From contig CAVVAX010000027.1 of assembly GCA_963746275.1 (NCBI GenBank), positions 1 through 64,000 of the forward strand: a DNA stretch of 64,000 nt. Direction: 5' to 3'. Shown in pieces: positions 31,401 through 40,788 of this stretch; position 1 is the stretch's first letter; every line of letters begins with the position of its first letter. The notes under the pieces are model-generated. The model made no database searches, was not told the origin of the DNA, and saw nothing but the letters and a program-made list of their open reading frames with translations. The DNA comes from JAEULH01 sp963746275. Lineage in GTDB: Bacteria; Pseudomonadota; Alphaproteobacteria; Rhodospirillales; Defluviicoccaceae. A program made the position numbers and the translations under genes.

Positions 31401-32570
31401 ATGATCATCGTCTGCCCGCGTTGCGGGATCTTGTACGGCGTCGATGCCGACGAGCTTGCCGCCGAATCGCTCACGGTGCGATGTTCGAACTGCGATCGGG
31501 AATGGCTGCATACGCCTGCGGCGGCGCTTCCCGACCACGACGACGCACTGCGCCTGCTGGCCGCGTCGTTCGGCCGTGACGGTCCGCGGCCGGGGCCCAC
31601 GCCTCCCTCCGCCGTGCCTCGGGCAGAGGTCGCCTCGGGTGCCCGTCCTCGGGCTCGCGAGAAGGAGGAGATGCGGCGGGCCCGAGCGCGGCCGCTCGCT
31701 GTCGAGCCTGAGGCTGCGCCCCGGCCGTCGCCAGGGCCCGCGCCCGTGACCGCCCTATATCCTGCATCTCCTGTCGCGGCGGCCATGGGCGACGACCCGC
31801 TCTCCCGCGGCGGCAGGCTGTCGTCGCGACAGTTGGACGCCCTGCTGAACGGCGCCGATGCCGACACTGCCGACGCCGATGCCGCGGGGGTCGATCCTCT
31901 CAAGCCGGCGCCGCCTGCGGTCGAAGACGCGGGCTGGCGGGCCGGGGTCGCGAGGTCTTCTCAGGCGCAGGGAGAGGTGGCGAAGCAGGATGCGGTTCCG
32001 GCCGTCGAGCCGGCACGGGCGCTGAATGTATCCTCCGCCGATGAGTCAGTCACTCTGCCGCCGCCGCCCGATGACGACGGTGAGGCCGCCCCACCAGCAA
32101 AGCCCGCGCTCTTGCGCCGGCCCGGCGCGGGCTTGCTGGCGGTGGGAGCGGTCGCGGCCACCCTCCTCGTCAGCGTTGGCCTGCTCGCCGCCACCCGTGG
32201 GCTGGTGCTGGCTGCGTTCCCTGCAGCCTCCGGCTTCTATAGCGCCGTCGGGCTGGCGTCCGGAGAAAGCTTTGCCGAGGGTCTCGAGATCCGCGACGTA
32301 AGCTCGACGCGGTCTTGGAGCGACGGCGAGCAGATCCTCACAGTTGCCGGCGATCTCGCCAACATCGCGGAGCAGCCACGCAGCCTGCCGATGGTCCGGG
32401 TCGTGCTCGTCGACGGTAGCGACGCCGAGGTGCAGGAGGTGGTCGTGGTTCCGCCGGGCGAAAACCTGCCGGTCGGGGAAACGGTCCGCTTCGAGGCGCG
32501 CATCAGCAATCCTGCCGACACCGCGGAGCGGATCAAGGTCAGCCTCGCGCCCCGGCTCGAGCCGTCCTGA
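31401..32570 (+). CDS. MJ0042-type zinc-ribbon protein with single membrane anchor (DUF3426-like C-terminus)
   Basis: About 389 residues. The N-terminal MIIVCPRCGILYGVDADEL and VRCSNCDREWLH form a CxxC-CxxC zinc ribbon. A long low-complexity Pro/Ala/Asp-rich linker follows. One membrane segment (AVGAVAATLLVSVGLLAATR, about residue 245) leads to a C-terminal beta domain with LTVAGDLANIAEQPRSLPMV, as in DUF3426. This suggests a cytoplasmic sensor linked to a periplasmic domain. In related genomes the gene usually neighbours ftsEX; those genes are not here. Confidence 0.8.
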   Translation: MIIVCPRCGILYGVDADELAAESLTVRCSNCDREWLHTPAAALPDHDDALRLLAASFGRDGPRPGPTPPSAVPRAEVASGARPRAREKEEMRRARARPLAVEPEAAPRPSPGPAPVTALYPASPVAAAMGDDPLSRGGRLSSRQLDALLNGADADTADADAAGVDPLKPAPPAVEDAGWRAGVARSSQAQGEVAKQDAVPAVEPARALNVSSADESVTLPPPPDDDGEAAPPAKPALLRRPGAGLLAVGAVAATLLVSVGLLAATRGLVLAAFPAASGFYSAVGLASGESFAEGLEIRDVSSTRSWSDGEQILTVAGDLANIAEQPRSLPMVRVVLVDGSDAEVQEVVVVPPGENLPVGETVRFEARISNPADTAERIKVSLAPRLEPS

Positions 32571-32661
32571 TCCACTGTGGACCGCTCGCACGCGAGTTGC
32601 TGATCAGGCCCGGCAACCGGCGTCAAAATCCGTCCCCATCCGTAGACGACTGAGCGAGCGA

Positions 32662-35139
32662 CTAGAACCGGCGGAGCAGGCGCTCGATATAGTCAAGCTC
32701 GGCTTCCGGCCGAGAGCGCTCGCCGGCGCGCCGGCGCAATTCCTCCAGGATCTCGCTGGCCCGGCGCAGCTTCCCCTGGTCGGGGATTTCGACCTCGCCG
32801 ATGCCGAGGCCACGGGCGCCGCCGGGGGAACGGCCGAAGATGTCGCCGCCGCGTCCGCTCCCAGGAACAAGCGCCATGCCGCCGCCGAGGCGCCGGCCCA
32901 TGGCCTGCCCGGCCCCCTGCTGTGCTTCGCGCAGAGCCTGCAAGGCCTCCCCCTGCGCGGTGCTGCCGGCCTCGAGATCTCCCCGGCCAAGCGCTTGCGC
33001 CGCTTCGCTCATAGCCTTGTCGGCTGCACCCAGGGCGCCCGGAACGGCGCCGAGGAACGATTGTAGCCGCTCGGCCACTCCTCCCAGCTCCTGGCGCAGA
33101 TCCGCCTGGGCGCTGGCGCCGGCTTCTGTGCTGCGGTTGCGCCCCTGCGCCTTGGGACGCAGTTCCCATGGCGCGTTCTCCGCCTCGCGCATCCTGGCAA
33201 AGGTCTGGTCGAGCAGGCCCTGCTGGCGTGAGGCAAGAGTCCCCAGCGCCTGCATCAGTGCCGCGGCTTCGGCCATGGCGGTGGTATCGGTGGCGGCCTC
33301 CAGGCCGTTGCGCAGACCATCAAGCATCGCCTGCAACTGGTCCAGAAGCTCGCGGGCCCCGTCGCGGGCACCGGTGCGGGCCATTTCGCGGACCGTATCG
33401 ACGATGTCGCGAAGCTCGTCCGATCCCAGCATGGCGTCGACCTGCAGGGGAGACGTCAGCGCCCCGCCCCTGCGCGCCAGCTCCTCGGCCACGGCGTTAA
33501 TGTATTGCGTCAACGCCTGCTCCAGTGCGTCTGCCAGACGCTCGATCTCCGCCTCCTCGGCATCGCTCTCGAGCGCCTGTCGCAGCTTGTCGCGCGCCTC
33601 GGCGAGAGCCCGTTCCGCGCGGGGGACGTCACCCTCGTCGAGCGTAAGGGCGGTGGCCCAAAGCAGCTCCCGGACGGAGGCGGCGCCGCCGGCGTCGTGC
33701 AGCAGCCGCGCCGCCGCAATCCCTAGGGCCAGCGAGACGACGACATCCCGATCGAACGTTTCGGGGCGCCGGCCGATCTCCTCAAGCCTCGCCGCGACCT
33801 CGGCGCGGAAAGCCGCCGGCGAAGCCGGAGCGAGGCGCTTGCGCTCGGCGACGATCGCCTGGGCTACGGGATGGCGGAAGGCGCGTTCCGGCAGGACCGC
33901 CTGCACCTCGTCGCTCACCCCTTGCTGCTCGACGGCATCGCTGGCGACGAGGCGGATGCGGACCCGCTCGCCCGCCCAGGCATGCTCCGACAGATCCTCG
34001 GTCGCCGTGCCGGCAAGCGCGCCGTCCGCGGCGGCCGGCAGGGCCAGGTCGAAGCGAACAACGTCGTCGTCGGCTTCATCCTCGTCCGCGCTCTGCGACA
34101 TCCCTTGCCGCCGAATTTCCGCCGTCAGGGACTGCACGCCGTAGTCGTCGGCTGCGGTGTAGGCGAGCCGCAGGGCGCCGTTGCCGGTGGCCTCCGGAGG
34201 TTCGGCAAAGGCGGCCGACGGCGGCTCGTCCGACACCACCCGCAGCGGCCAGCCGGCAACTGTGCGCAACCCCGCCGTCACCTGGAGTCGATCGCCGCCG
34301 CTGATGATCGTCTCGGTCCGATACGCGCTGCCCCGGCCGCCATCGCGAGCAAGCGCGGCAAAGTCCATTTCCTCCTCGCCAACGAGAAGGCGGGGCTGAC
34401 CGCGCACGCCACTGACCTGCGCCAGCAGGTTGCTTCCGGTTGGAACCGTCACCGTCGCGCCGGCGCCCTCGGCAGAGGGCGAGCCGGCGGCAGCGCCCGT
34501 GCGGTGAGCAAGCAGGAGTGGCGCCGCCCCTGTGTAAGCCGGCGGCGTGATCCAGATCTCGACGCTGGTCTCCGGCCCCTGGGCCATTGCGATGGCCGGA
34601 GTCAATGCGCGCCACAGCCGTTCGGCACCGGCTCCGCCGCCGGCGGCCAGGCCGATCGCCAGCAGCAGGACGACCGCGGCGCGCAGCCCCCATGGCTCTA
34701 GCCGGGGCACCCCGGGCGACGGCGGCTTGACGGCGAGACGGCCCGCCGCTTCGGCGAGGCGTTGCCGATGCAGCGTCCAGAGCGACTGTGCCAGCGGATC
34801 ATCGCCACCGGCTGCGAGCCTGTCCTCCATCGCCGAGAGCGGGCGATGGGCAAGCTCGCTGTCGCGCTCCAGCCTGCGCCGGCACGCGGCCCGGTCCGGC
34901 AGGCGGAGGCCGCGAGCGGCATGGAGGAGGGCAGCGAGGGCAGCGGCGGCCAACACCACAAGGACGGCGAGATGTACCCACCCGGGCAGCCCCGGCAGGA
35001 CGTCGAGCAGCGCCATGGCGAAGAACAGGCCGACGATGGTGACGAACGGCCAAAGCCGCGGCCAGAGGCGTTCCCAGAGGAGGGCGGCGCCAGCATAGGC
35101 CAGCAGCCGGCGGTAGGACTCGGGCGGTCCCGCCGTCAC
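32662..35139 (-). CDS. TIGR02302 family protein (DUF4175), large membrane-anchored protein
   Basis: An 825-residue protein with two membrane segments close together at the N-terminus and a third near residue 155 (AAVVLLLAIGLAAGGGAGAE). The periplasmic part contains SVEIWITPPAYTGAAPLLLA and AYTAADDYGVQSL, typical of TIGR02302. A long helical, Gln/Ala/Glu-rich C-terminal half follows. The function is unknown. The family nearly always sits beside lysA in Alphaproteobacteria, as here (4-base overlap with the lysA stop). It converges on the zinc-ribbon gene. Confidence 0.88.
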   Translation of the reverse strand: MTAGPPESYRRLLAYAGAALLWERLWPRLWPFVTIVGLFFAMALLDVLPGLPGWVHLAVLVVLAAAALAALLHAARGLRLPDRAACRRRLERDSELAHRPLSAMEDRLAAGGDDPLAQSLWTLHRQRLAEAAGRLAVKPPSPGVPRLEPWGLRAAVVLLLAIGLAAGGGAGAERLWRALTPAIAMAQGPETSVEIWITPPAYTGAAPLLLAHRTGAAAGSPSAEGAGATVTVPTGSNLLAQVSGVRGQPRLLVGEEEMDFAALARDGGRGSAYRTETIISGGDRLQVTAGLRTVAGWPLRVVSDEPPSAAFAEPPEATGNGALRLAYTAADDYGVQSLTAEIRRQGMSQSADEDEADDDVVRFDLALPAAADGALAGTATEDLSEHAWAGERVRIRLVASDAVEQQGVSDEVQAVLPERAFRHPVAQAIVAERKRLAPASPAAFRAEVAARLEEIGRRPETFDRDVVVSLALGIAAARLLHDAGGAASVRELLWATALTLDEGDVPRAERALAEARDKLRQALESDAEEAEIERLADALEQALTQYINAVAEELARRGGALTSPLQVDAMLGSDELRDIVDTVREMARTGARDGARELLDQLQAMLDGLRNGLEAATDTTAMAEAAALMQALGTLASRQQGLLDQTFARMREAENAPWELRPKAQGRNRSTEAGASAQADLRQELGGVAERLQSFLGAVPGALGAADKAMSEAAQALGRGDLEAGSTAQGEALQALREAQQGAGQAMGRRLGGGMALVPGSGRGGDIFGRSPGGARGLGIGEVEIPDQGKLRRASEILEELRRRAGERSRPEAELDYIERLLRRF

Positions 35140-36446
35140 AGTTCTCCCCCGGCTGGGGCCAAGGCCATCTCGTCATCCTGGCGCATCCAGCCGGGAATGC
35201 GCTCGCGCACCAGTAACTCCTCGACGTTCATCCTCGGGCGGATGACGGCGAACCGGTCGCCCGAGACCAGGACCTCGGGGACCAGCGGGCGGACGTTATA
35301 AGTCGAAGCCATGACCGCGCCGTAGGCGCCGGCGCTGCGCAGCGCCAGCAGGTCCCCGGCGGCAACCGGCGGCAGCGGCCGGTCGGTGGCGAAGGTATCG
35401 GCGGTCTCGCAGACGGGCCCGACGACATCGACATCGCGCAGGAGCGCATAATCGTCAGGCTGGGCCACCGGGACAATGGCGTGGTATGCGGCGTAGAGGG
35501 CTGGGCGCATCAGGTCGTTCATCGCCGCGTCGACGATGATGAAGGTTCGGGTCGATCCCTCCTTGACGTACAGCACTCGGGTCAGCAGCACGCCGGCGTT
35601 GCCGACCAGCACCCGCCCCGGCTCCAGGATCAGCCGGCAGCCGAGGTCGCCGACGGTCGAGCGAATGGTGTCCGCGTAGGCCGCCGGTGTCGGCACCGGC
35701 ACGTTCTCCGTCCCGTACGGAATGCCGAGGCCACCACCGAGGTCGAGCGTGTCGATACGGTGGCCGTCGGCCCGGAGCATCGCGACCAGGTCGCGCAGCC
35801 GGTGGAAGGCGGTGCGATAGGGCTCGAGGTCGGTGAGCTGCGAGCCAATGTGCACGGCGGCGCCGACCACGGCGATCCCCGGCATGGCCGCGGCTCGGGC
35901 GTAGACGCGATGCGCGCCCGTCCACTCGATGCCGAACTTGTTTTCGCTTCTGCCGGTGGAAATCTTCGCGTGGGTGTTGGCGTCTACGTCAGGGTTGATG
36001 CGGATCGCCACCTGCGCCCTGTGACCGGTGGCGCGGGCGACTGCATCGAGGGCCTCGAGCTCAGGCTCGCTCTCGACGTTGATCTGCATGACGCCGGCAC
36101 GCAGCGCAGCGGCCATCTCCTCGGCGGTCTTGCCAATGCCGGAGTAGACGATGCGGTTGCCGGGCACGCCCGCCGCCAGCGCCGCCCGCAACTCGCCACC
36201 GGACACCACGTCGGCGCCAGCCCCGAGACGGGCGAGCGTGCGGATCACGGCGATGTTGCTGTTGGCTTTCACCGCGTAGCAGATGGTCGAGGGCAGCCCC
36301 GTGAGGGCTTCCGCGAATACTCGGTAGTGCCGCTCCATCGTCGCCGTTGAATAGACGTAGACCGGCGTCTTCACCCGTTCGGCGATGACCTCCAGCGGCA
36401 CGTCCTCGGCGTGGAGACGCTGACGCCGGTATACGAAATGATCCAC
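35136..36446 (-). CDS. lysA: Diaminopimelate decarboxylase
   Basis: PLP enzyme of the last lysine step, meso-diaminopimelate to lysine. TICYAVKANSNIAVIRTLAR carries the PLP-binding Lys; GADVVSGGELRAAL, HIGSQLTDLEPY, LDLGGGLGIPYG and RLILEPGRVLVGNAGVLLTR follow in order. GPVCETADTFA supplies the catalytic Cys region. I choose the GTG at 36446 (VDHFVYRRQRLHAEDVPLEV), because upstream sequence encodes the small lipoprotein in another frame. About 436 residues. It follows the LptM-like gene by 19 bases. Confidence 0.93.
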   Translation of the reverse strand: MDHFVYRRQRLHAEDVPLEVIAERVKTPVYVYSTATMERHYRVFAEALTGLPSTICYAVKANSNIAVIRTLARLGAGADVVSGGELRAALAAGVPGNRIVYSGIGKTAEEMAAALRAGVMQINVESEPELEALDAVARATGHRAQVAIRINPDVDANTHAKISTGRSENKFGIEWTGAHRVYARAAAMPGIAVVGAAVHIGSQLTDLEPYRTAFHRLRDLVAMLRADGHRIDTLDLGGGLGIPYGTENVPVPTPAAYADTIRSTVGDLGCRLILEPGRVLVGNAGVLLTRVLYVKEGSTRTFIIVDAAMNDLMRPALYAAYHAIVPVAQPDDYALLRDVDVVGPVCETADTFATDRPLPPVAAGDLLALRSAGAYGAVMASTYNVRPLVPEVLVSGDRFAVIRPRMNVEELLVRERIPGWMRQDDEMALAPAGGEL

Positions 36447-36465
36447 GGATCGCCTCTCGGCCTGC

Positions 36466-36612
36466 TCAACGAGACGGATATTGACGCGGATAATCTGCGC
36501 CAGGCGGGGGCTCCGGAGGGCCTTTCCGCCCGCACCCTGCGGCAAGCAGCGCCGCCGCCACCACAACAACGGCGATCAGGCCTCGCCGTCTCACCGCCAA
36601 CTGCGCGCTCAT
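36466..36612 (-). CDS. lptM: LptM-like small lipoprotein (YifL family)
   Basis: A 48-residue ORF. The basic start MSAQLAVRRRG is followed by a hydrophobic run and lipobox LLAAGC at Cys 27, then GRKGPPEPPPGADYPRQYPS and stop. CGRKGP right after the lipobox is the LptM signature (CGxKGP). LptM helps LptD reach its oxidised, assembled state at the outer membrane. The gene precedes lysA, its usual place in Alphaproteobacteria and enteric bacteria. A second in-frame ATG at 36627 arises from a 15-base tandem duplication and would add MSLSP. Confidence 0.85.
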   Translation of the reverse strand: MSAQLAVRRRGLIAVVVVAAALLAAGCGRKGPPEPPPGADYPRQYPSR

Positions 36613-36637
36613 GGGCGATAAGCTCATGGGCGATAAT
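36608..36637. repeat. 15-base tandem duplication over the lptM start
   Basis: GCTCATGGGCGATAA occurs twice back to back. Each copy carries the complement of an in-frame ATG for the LptM-like ORF, so the gene has two possible start codons 15 bases apart. Neither has an obvious Shine-Dalgarno sequence. Confidence 0.8.
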
Positions 36638-36720
36638 ATGCCGGCTCGGCCCCTGAGTTGCGAGGGCTAATGAGGTGGGCAGATCTCGCGCCTTCTCTGG
36701 CGTGCGCTTATCTTGCGGCC

Positions 36721-37746
36721 ATGGAAGCGGCACCCACGGCTGAGCCCGAAGAGAGCGGCGCCCTGCAGCCCCTGACCAGGGATCAGGCGGCGGCAATCGT
36801 CGAGGCCGGCATCGACCGCTACATCCTCTCGCGACACGACCAGGTCGCCGCCTTCGTCGACGAGAGCTACTCCTTCGCTGGCTCGCTGCGGCTGCACCGG
36901 AAGGCGCTCGGCTACGACGTCCTCCGCGCGCCGGCCAATGTCGCCTTGGCAGTTCCGTACCTGCTCAGCCGGATGGGCGCCGCGGGGCTGAAGCAGCTCG
37001 GCGCCGAGCGAGCGGCCGATTGGCTGGGGTCGCGCAAGATCTTCTTCGATACCGACGTTTCCCGGGAGCTGACCTGGCGGCTGCACACCCGGCTGCTAGA
37101 GTTGCCGTACGAGGACGGCGAACGCCGGTCGCACCGCGATGCTCTGGCGGAAGCCATGCTCGCCGATCCGAGACTGGCCAGCGCGTTTACCGCCATCGCC
37201 TCCGGCATCGCCTCAGCCGTCGAGCGCCATCGCTCCGATCCAGAGGTGCGCGCCCGGCTGACGGAGCTGCTCGCGAGCTACACCGGCTCTCGCACCGCCG
37301 CGGCCGAGGTGGTGAACAATCTCCTTCTCGCCGGGACCGGCGCCACAGTGTTGAAGGAGCTGACGCCGGGAGCCCTGTCGCTGGGGCCGGCGCTTGCCGC
37401 GGCGATCGCCCATCAGGCGGCGGTCGCGGGCTTTCCCCTGGGCGCAGGCCTCGGCGGCCTTTGGTACGGTGTCTTCGCCGCTGCTCCGTCCGCGGCGCTG
37501 GTGGTCGGGGTCACCGGCGGGCTCATGGTGGTTGCCGCGGCGACGACCGCGTTCGCCGGCATCCTCAGCGATCCGCTGCTGCGGAAGACGGGCCTGCACC
37601 GCAAGCGGCTGCATCACCTGATCGACGTCCTCGGCGACCAGCTCAAGGGCCGCGATCAGCGCGCCTTTGCTGTTCGCGACCACTACGTGGCGAGGATCTT
37701 CGACCTTTTGGACCTGCTGCGGACGGCCTATCGGGTGGCGCACTAG
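36721..37746 (+). CDS. Uncharacterised protein with C-terminal membrane segments
   Basis: About 341 residues; I do not recognise a named family with certainty (it may belong to a recently defined DUF). The N-terminal half is helical and charged (AIVEAGIDRYILSRHDQVAA, FVDESYSFAGSLRLHRKALG). Two or three hydrophobic stretches lie around residues 215-290 (SLGPALAAAIAHQAAVAGFP, ALVVGVTGGLMVVAAATTAF). The C-terminus is basic and soluble (RKTGLHRKRLHHLIDVLGDQ). ATGs at 36721 and 36670 are both possible. It faces the sigma-54 regulator with a 4-base overlap. Confidence 0.6.
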   Translation: MEAAPTAEPEESGALQPLTRDQAAAIVEAGIDRYILSRHDQVAAFVDESYSFAGSLRLHRKALGYDVLRAPANVALAVPYLLSRMGAAGLKQLGAERAADWLGSRKIFFDTDVSRELTWRLHTRLLELPYEDGERRSHRDALAEAMLADPRLASAFTAIASGIASAVERHRSDPEVRARLTELLASYTGSRTAAAEVVNNLLLAGTGATVLKELTPGALSLGPALAAAIAHQAAVAGFPLGAGLGGLWYGVFAAAPSAALVVGVTGGLMVVAAATTAFAGILSDPLLRKTGLHRKRLHHLIDVLGDQLKGRDQRAFAVRDHYVARIFDLLDLLRTAYRVAH

Positions 37747-39026
37747 CCGGCTCGGTCGTGCCGCACGCCGTGGCGTTCGAGCAGCCGGTAGAGGGTGACC
37801 CGCGACACGCCGAGCCGCTCGGCCGCCAGCGTGACGTTGTTGCCGCTAAAGTCCAGGCTGGCGCGCACCATCCAGGCCTCGACGTCGCGCTTGGCCGCGG
37901 CGAGCGTCGCCGGCAGCGCGTCCCTGAGCAGGGAGAAGCGCTCGCCGTTCGCGGCCCCCGGGTCGACTGATGCGACCCCGGCCGGTCGAACGAGGGCCGG
38001 GTCGGCGGAGGCCTCGAGGCTTGGCGGCAGCGGGCCGGCGTCGGGGCGCCGCTGCCTTCGCCGCTCGGCGCGAGCAAAGCCGAGGTCGCCGGGGCGGATC
38101 TCGCTCTGCTCCGCGGTCACCGCGGCGCGGCGCACCCGCCCCATCAGTTCCCGGACGTTGCCGGGCCATGGATGGGCGCGGAGCGCGTCCATCGCCTCCA
38201 GCGCGAAGCTCATGGCCGGTCCGGTGCGGAACTCGGCGAGGTAGTGCCGGCTCAGCGACTCCACGTCGCCGTCTCGATCGCGCAGTGGCGGGAGATGCAG
38301 GCGCAGCACGTGCAGGCGATAGTAGAGATCCTCGCGGAAGCGTCCCTCCTTCACCTCTTGGGCGAGATCCCTGTTGGTGGCGGCGATGACCCGGACATCG
38401 ACCGCGACCGGATGGCAGGCGCCCACGCGTTCGATCGTCTTCTCCTGGAGGAAGCGGAGGAGGTGCGCCTGGATCTCGAACGGGAAGTCGCCGATCTCGT
38501 CGAGAAAGATCGTTCCGCCGCGGGCGGCCTCGATCCGGCCGAGCTTGCGCTGATGCGCCCCGGTGAAGGCGCCCTTCTCGTGCCCGAACAGCTCCGAAGA
38601 CACCAGGGCCGGCGGCAGCCCGGCACAGTTGACCGCAACGAAAGGGCCGCGGGCGCAGCGGGAAAGACCGTGAACCGCCCGGGCGGCCAGCTCCTTGCCG
38701 GTTCCGGTCTCACCGGTGATCAGCACCGCCGCATCGGTGGCGGCATACTGGCGGACTTCTCTTCTGACCCGGCGCATCGCGGGACTGTCGCCCACGAGCG
38801 ACGCGGCGGGATCGTTGCGCGCCGGCGCCCGCTCCGCGGCGGGCGGGGGCGGCAACGCATCGAGCCTCCGGCGAAGCTGGCTCGCCAACATCGGATTGCT
38901 GTGGGCCAGGTCGATGAGGAGGCGGGCCATGGCCTCCGTGCTGAGGCCGATGAGGTCGCTCTCGCTGGGAATGACCGCGACCGGGGCCGGCAAGTCGCCG
39001 GCACGGGCCTCGCGAAGTGGGTGCAT
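37743..39026 (-). CDS. Sigma-54-dependent transcriptional activator with Fis-type HTH
   Basis: A 427-residue enhancer-binding protein. After a short N-terminal region of about 75 residues with no recognisable receiver or PAS domain comes the AAA+ core: LITGETGTGKELAARAVHGL (Walker A), ELFGHEKGAFTGAHQRKLGR (the GAFTGA sigma-54 contact loop) and GGTIFLDEIGDFP (Walker B). A linker and a C-terminal Fis HTH follow (NNVTLAAERLGVSRVTLYRL). The regulon is unknown. The inverted repeat upstream of its start may be its own operator. Confidence 0.92.
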   Translation of the reverse strand: MHPLREARAGDLPAPVAVIPSESDLIGLSTEAMARLLIDLAHSNPMLASQLRRRLDALPPPPAAERAPARNDPAASLVGDSPAMRRVRREVRQYAATDAAVLITGETGTGKELAARAVHGLSRCARGPFVAVNCAGLPPALVSSELFGHEKGAFTGAHQRKLGRIEAARGGTIFLDEIGDFPFEIQAHLLRFLQEKTIERVGACHPVAVDVRVIAATNRDLAQEVKEGRFREDLYYRLHVLRLHLPPLRDRDGDVESLSRHYLAEFRTGPAMSFALEAMDALRAHPWPGNVRELMGRVRRAAVTAEQSEIRPGDLGFARAERRRQRRPDAGPLPPSLEASADPALVRPAGVASVDPGAANGERFSLLRDALPATLAAAKRDVEAWMVRASLDFSGNNVTLAAERLGVSRVTLYRLLERHGVRHDRAG

Positions 39027-39038
39027 GGACCGCCTGGA

Positions 39039-39055
39039 GTAGCGTCAACTGCTAC
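39039..39055. promoter_or_regulatory. Inverted repeat upstream of the sigma-54 regulator
   Basis: GTAGC-N7-GCTAC lies 13 bases before the regulator's ATG, next to a short AT-rich run (ATATACTACTATA). It may be a binding site or promoter element. It is short enough to be chance. Confidence 0.3.
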
Positions 39056-39290
39056 ATATACTACTATAGCGATACCCTCGCCATAACCCCCATTTGGGCG
39101 CGGTGAGGTTCAGCTTGCGAGACATTTCCCGGTCTTGCCGATGGATGTTCCTCAGCCTCGGCCGCCCGCATCCGGCCTAGCGCGAGCATCGGCAACAATC
39201 GTTGACAGTGCAGGTTGAACTTGAGACGTTCTGGCTAAGACCGCGCCAGCGGCAACTTCAGACGGCCCTGGTTGTCGGGAATAGGGACGC

Positions 39291-40662
39291 ATGCCGCGCT
39301 TCGCCGTCGTCGCCGTGCTTTTACTCGCCGCAATGATGGCCGCGGGCGCCGCGACCTTGTGGTACGGCGGCTGGGTTCCGGACCTGCGGGTCCCGGAAGC
39401 GGCCCCTGCTCCGTCCGCGGCGCAGCCTCCTGGCCAGCTGGACCCTGTCGCGCGGGCGGCGCTGGCGATCCGGGCGCACGACGTTGCGGCCGTGCGCCAA
39501 TATCTCGCCGCCGCCGGCGATCCGGATGGCGCGGATGCTGAAGGCGAGATTCTGCTGAACAAGGCGGTGCTGCACGGGACGCCGGAGATCGTCGATGTTC
39601 TGCTGGAGGCCGGCGCCGATCCCAACCTGCCAGGCAGGAACGGCCTCGGCCCGCTCGCCATCGCCGCACTGGCCGGCCGCCACGCCATGCTCGACCGGCT
39701 GATGCAGGCGAACGCTGCCGACGCAACCGCCGGAGCGGTGGGAGGGGCGGAGCAGCCGCTTGCCGCGCAGGCGCGCAGGGCTTCCACCGCAGCGGCTGGG
39801 AGTGCCGCCGCCGCTCCTCCGCCCGCGTCCCATGGCCGGCAGCCCGAGAACCCGCGCACGGCTACGGGAGTGGCCGCTGCTGCGCCCGCTCTCGCCGCCG
39901 GCGGGCTCACCGTTGATGGATCCGCTTCGCTCACCGGCGATGGATCCGCTTCGCTCACCGGCGATCGGTCGGCCCAACCGCCGTTGCCGGCCGAGCCCTA
40001 TGTCACGATGACGGGACTCTTGGTCAACCCGATCGCACGTCCTGCTGCCGGCGCGCCCGTGGCCGCGCACCCTGCTGGGAGCCTGACCGAACCGGCATCT
40101 GAGGCGTTCCCGGCAACCGCCAACGCTTCGGCGACGGCCGGTCCTGCGGCTGCGGCTGGCGCCGGCGCGGCGGCAGGCGACGCGCCACAGGCCTGGGTGA
40201 GCGCGGCGCAACGGAGGCTCGGCCAGCTCGGCTACTACAGGGGCCCCATCACCGGCTTCGCCGGGCCGCTGACGGCGGACGCGGTGAAGCGTTATCAGGC
40301 GGTGGCCGGCATCCCCCGGGACGGCATCGTCTCGGTCGATCTGCTTCGCCGCATCGGCGCAAGCGTCGAAGCCCCGAGGCCGGCGTCCCCGACGGTTTCA
40401 GCTACCTCGCCACCTGCCCCTGCCGCGCAGCCTGCGCCGGGCGGAATGGCTCCGGGAACTCCCGCGCAAGGCGGGCAGCGCCCAGGCGGGGAGCCCGGGG
40501 CTACAGCAGGTGCGCAACGCGCTCGGCCAGGAGTTCAACAGCGCGGCGCGCCCGGACGCTCTGCGTCAGCATTGCCAAGCGAACGCCAACGCCTGGGTCT
40601 ACGACGAAGCCATTGGACGGTCGCTGTTCTGCCGCGACGTCATCGGCTCGCCGCCCCGTTAG
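39291..40662 (+). CDS. Ankyrin-repeat and peptidoglycan-binding domain protein (3' frameshift)
   Basis: A hydrophobic N-terminal segment (FAVVAVLLLAAMMAAGAATL) anchors or exports it. GEILLNKAVLHGTPEIVDVL then LLEAGADPNLPGRNGLGPLA are ankyrin repeats (about residues 80-140). A long Ala/Pro-rich linker leads to AAQRRLGQLGYYRGPITGFA, a PG_binding_1 domain (about 300-360). A single +1 shift near 40470-40490 moves to the frame that ends LRQHCQANANAWVYDEAIGR to SPPR at 40662, a more natural C-terminus than the alternative frame. The role in the envelope is inferred only. argG follows. Confidence 0.75.
39915..39962 (+). repeat. 24-base tandem repeat in the linker of the ankyrin/PG-binding gene
   Basis: Two perfect copies of a 24-base unit beginning GATGGATCCGCTTCG encode DGSASLTG twice in frame. 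A typical replication-slippage expansion inside a low-complexity linker. Confidence 0.85.
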
Positions 40663-40788
40663 CGCGGCCGGCCAAGCGCTCGCTGCGACCACCCTCTTCG
40701 TCCTGCTGGATCCTGGCCACACGCTTGCCGTAAGGCGCCTGTCGCCTATACTGCGCCGCTTTCTCAACCAGGGCGGGGACCAGCAGAC

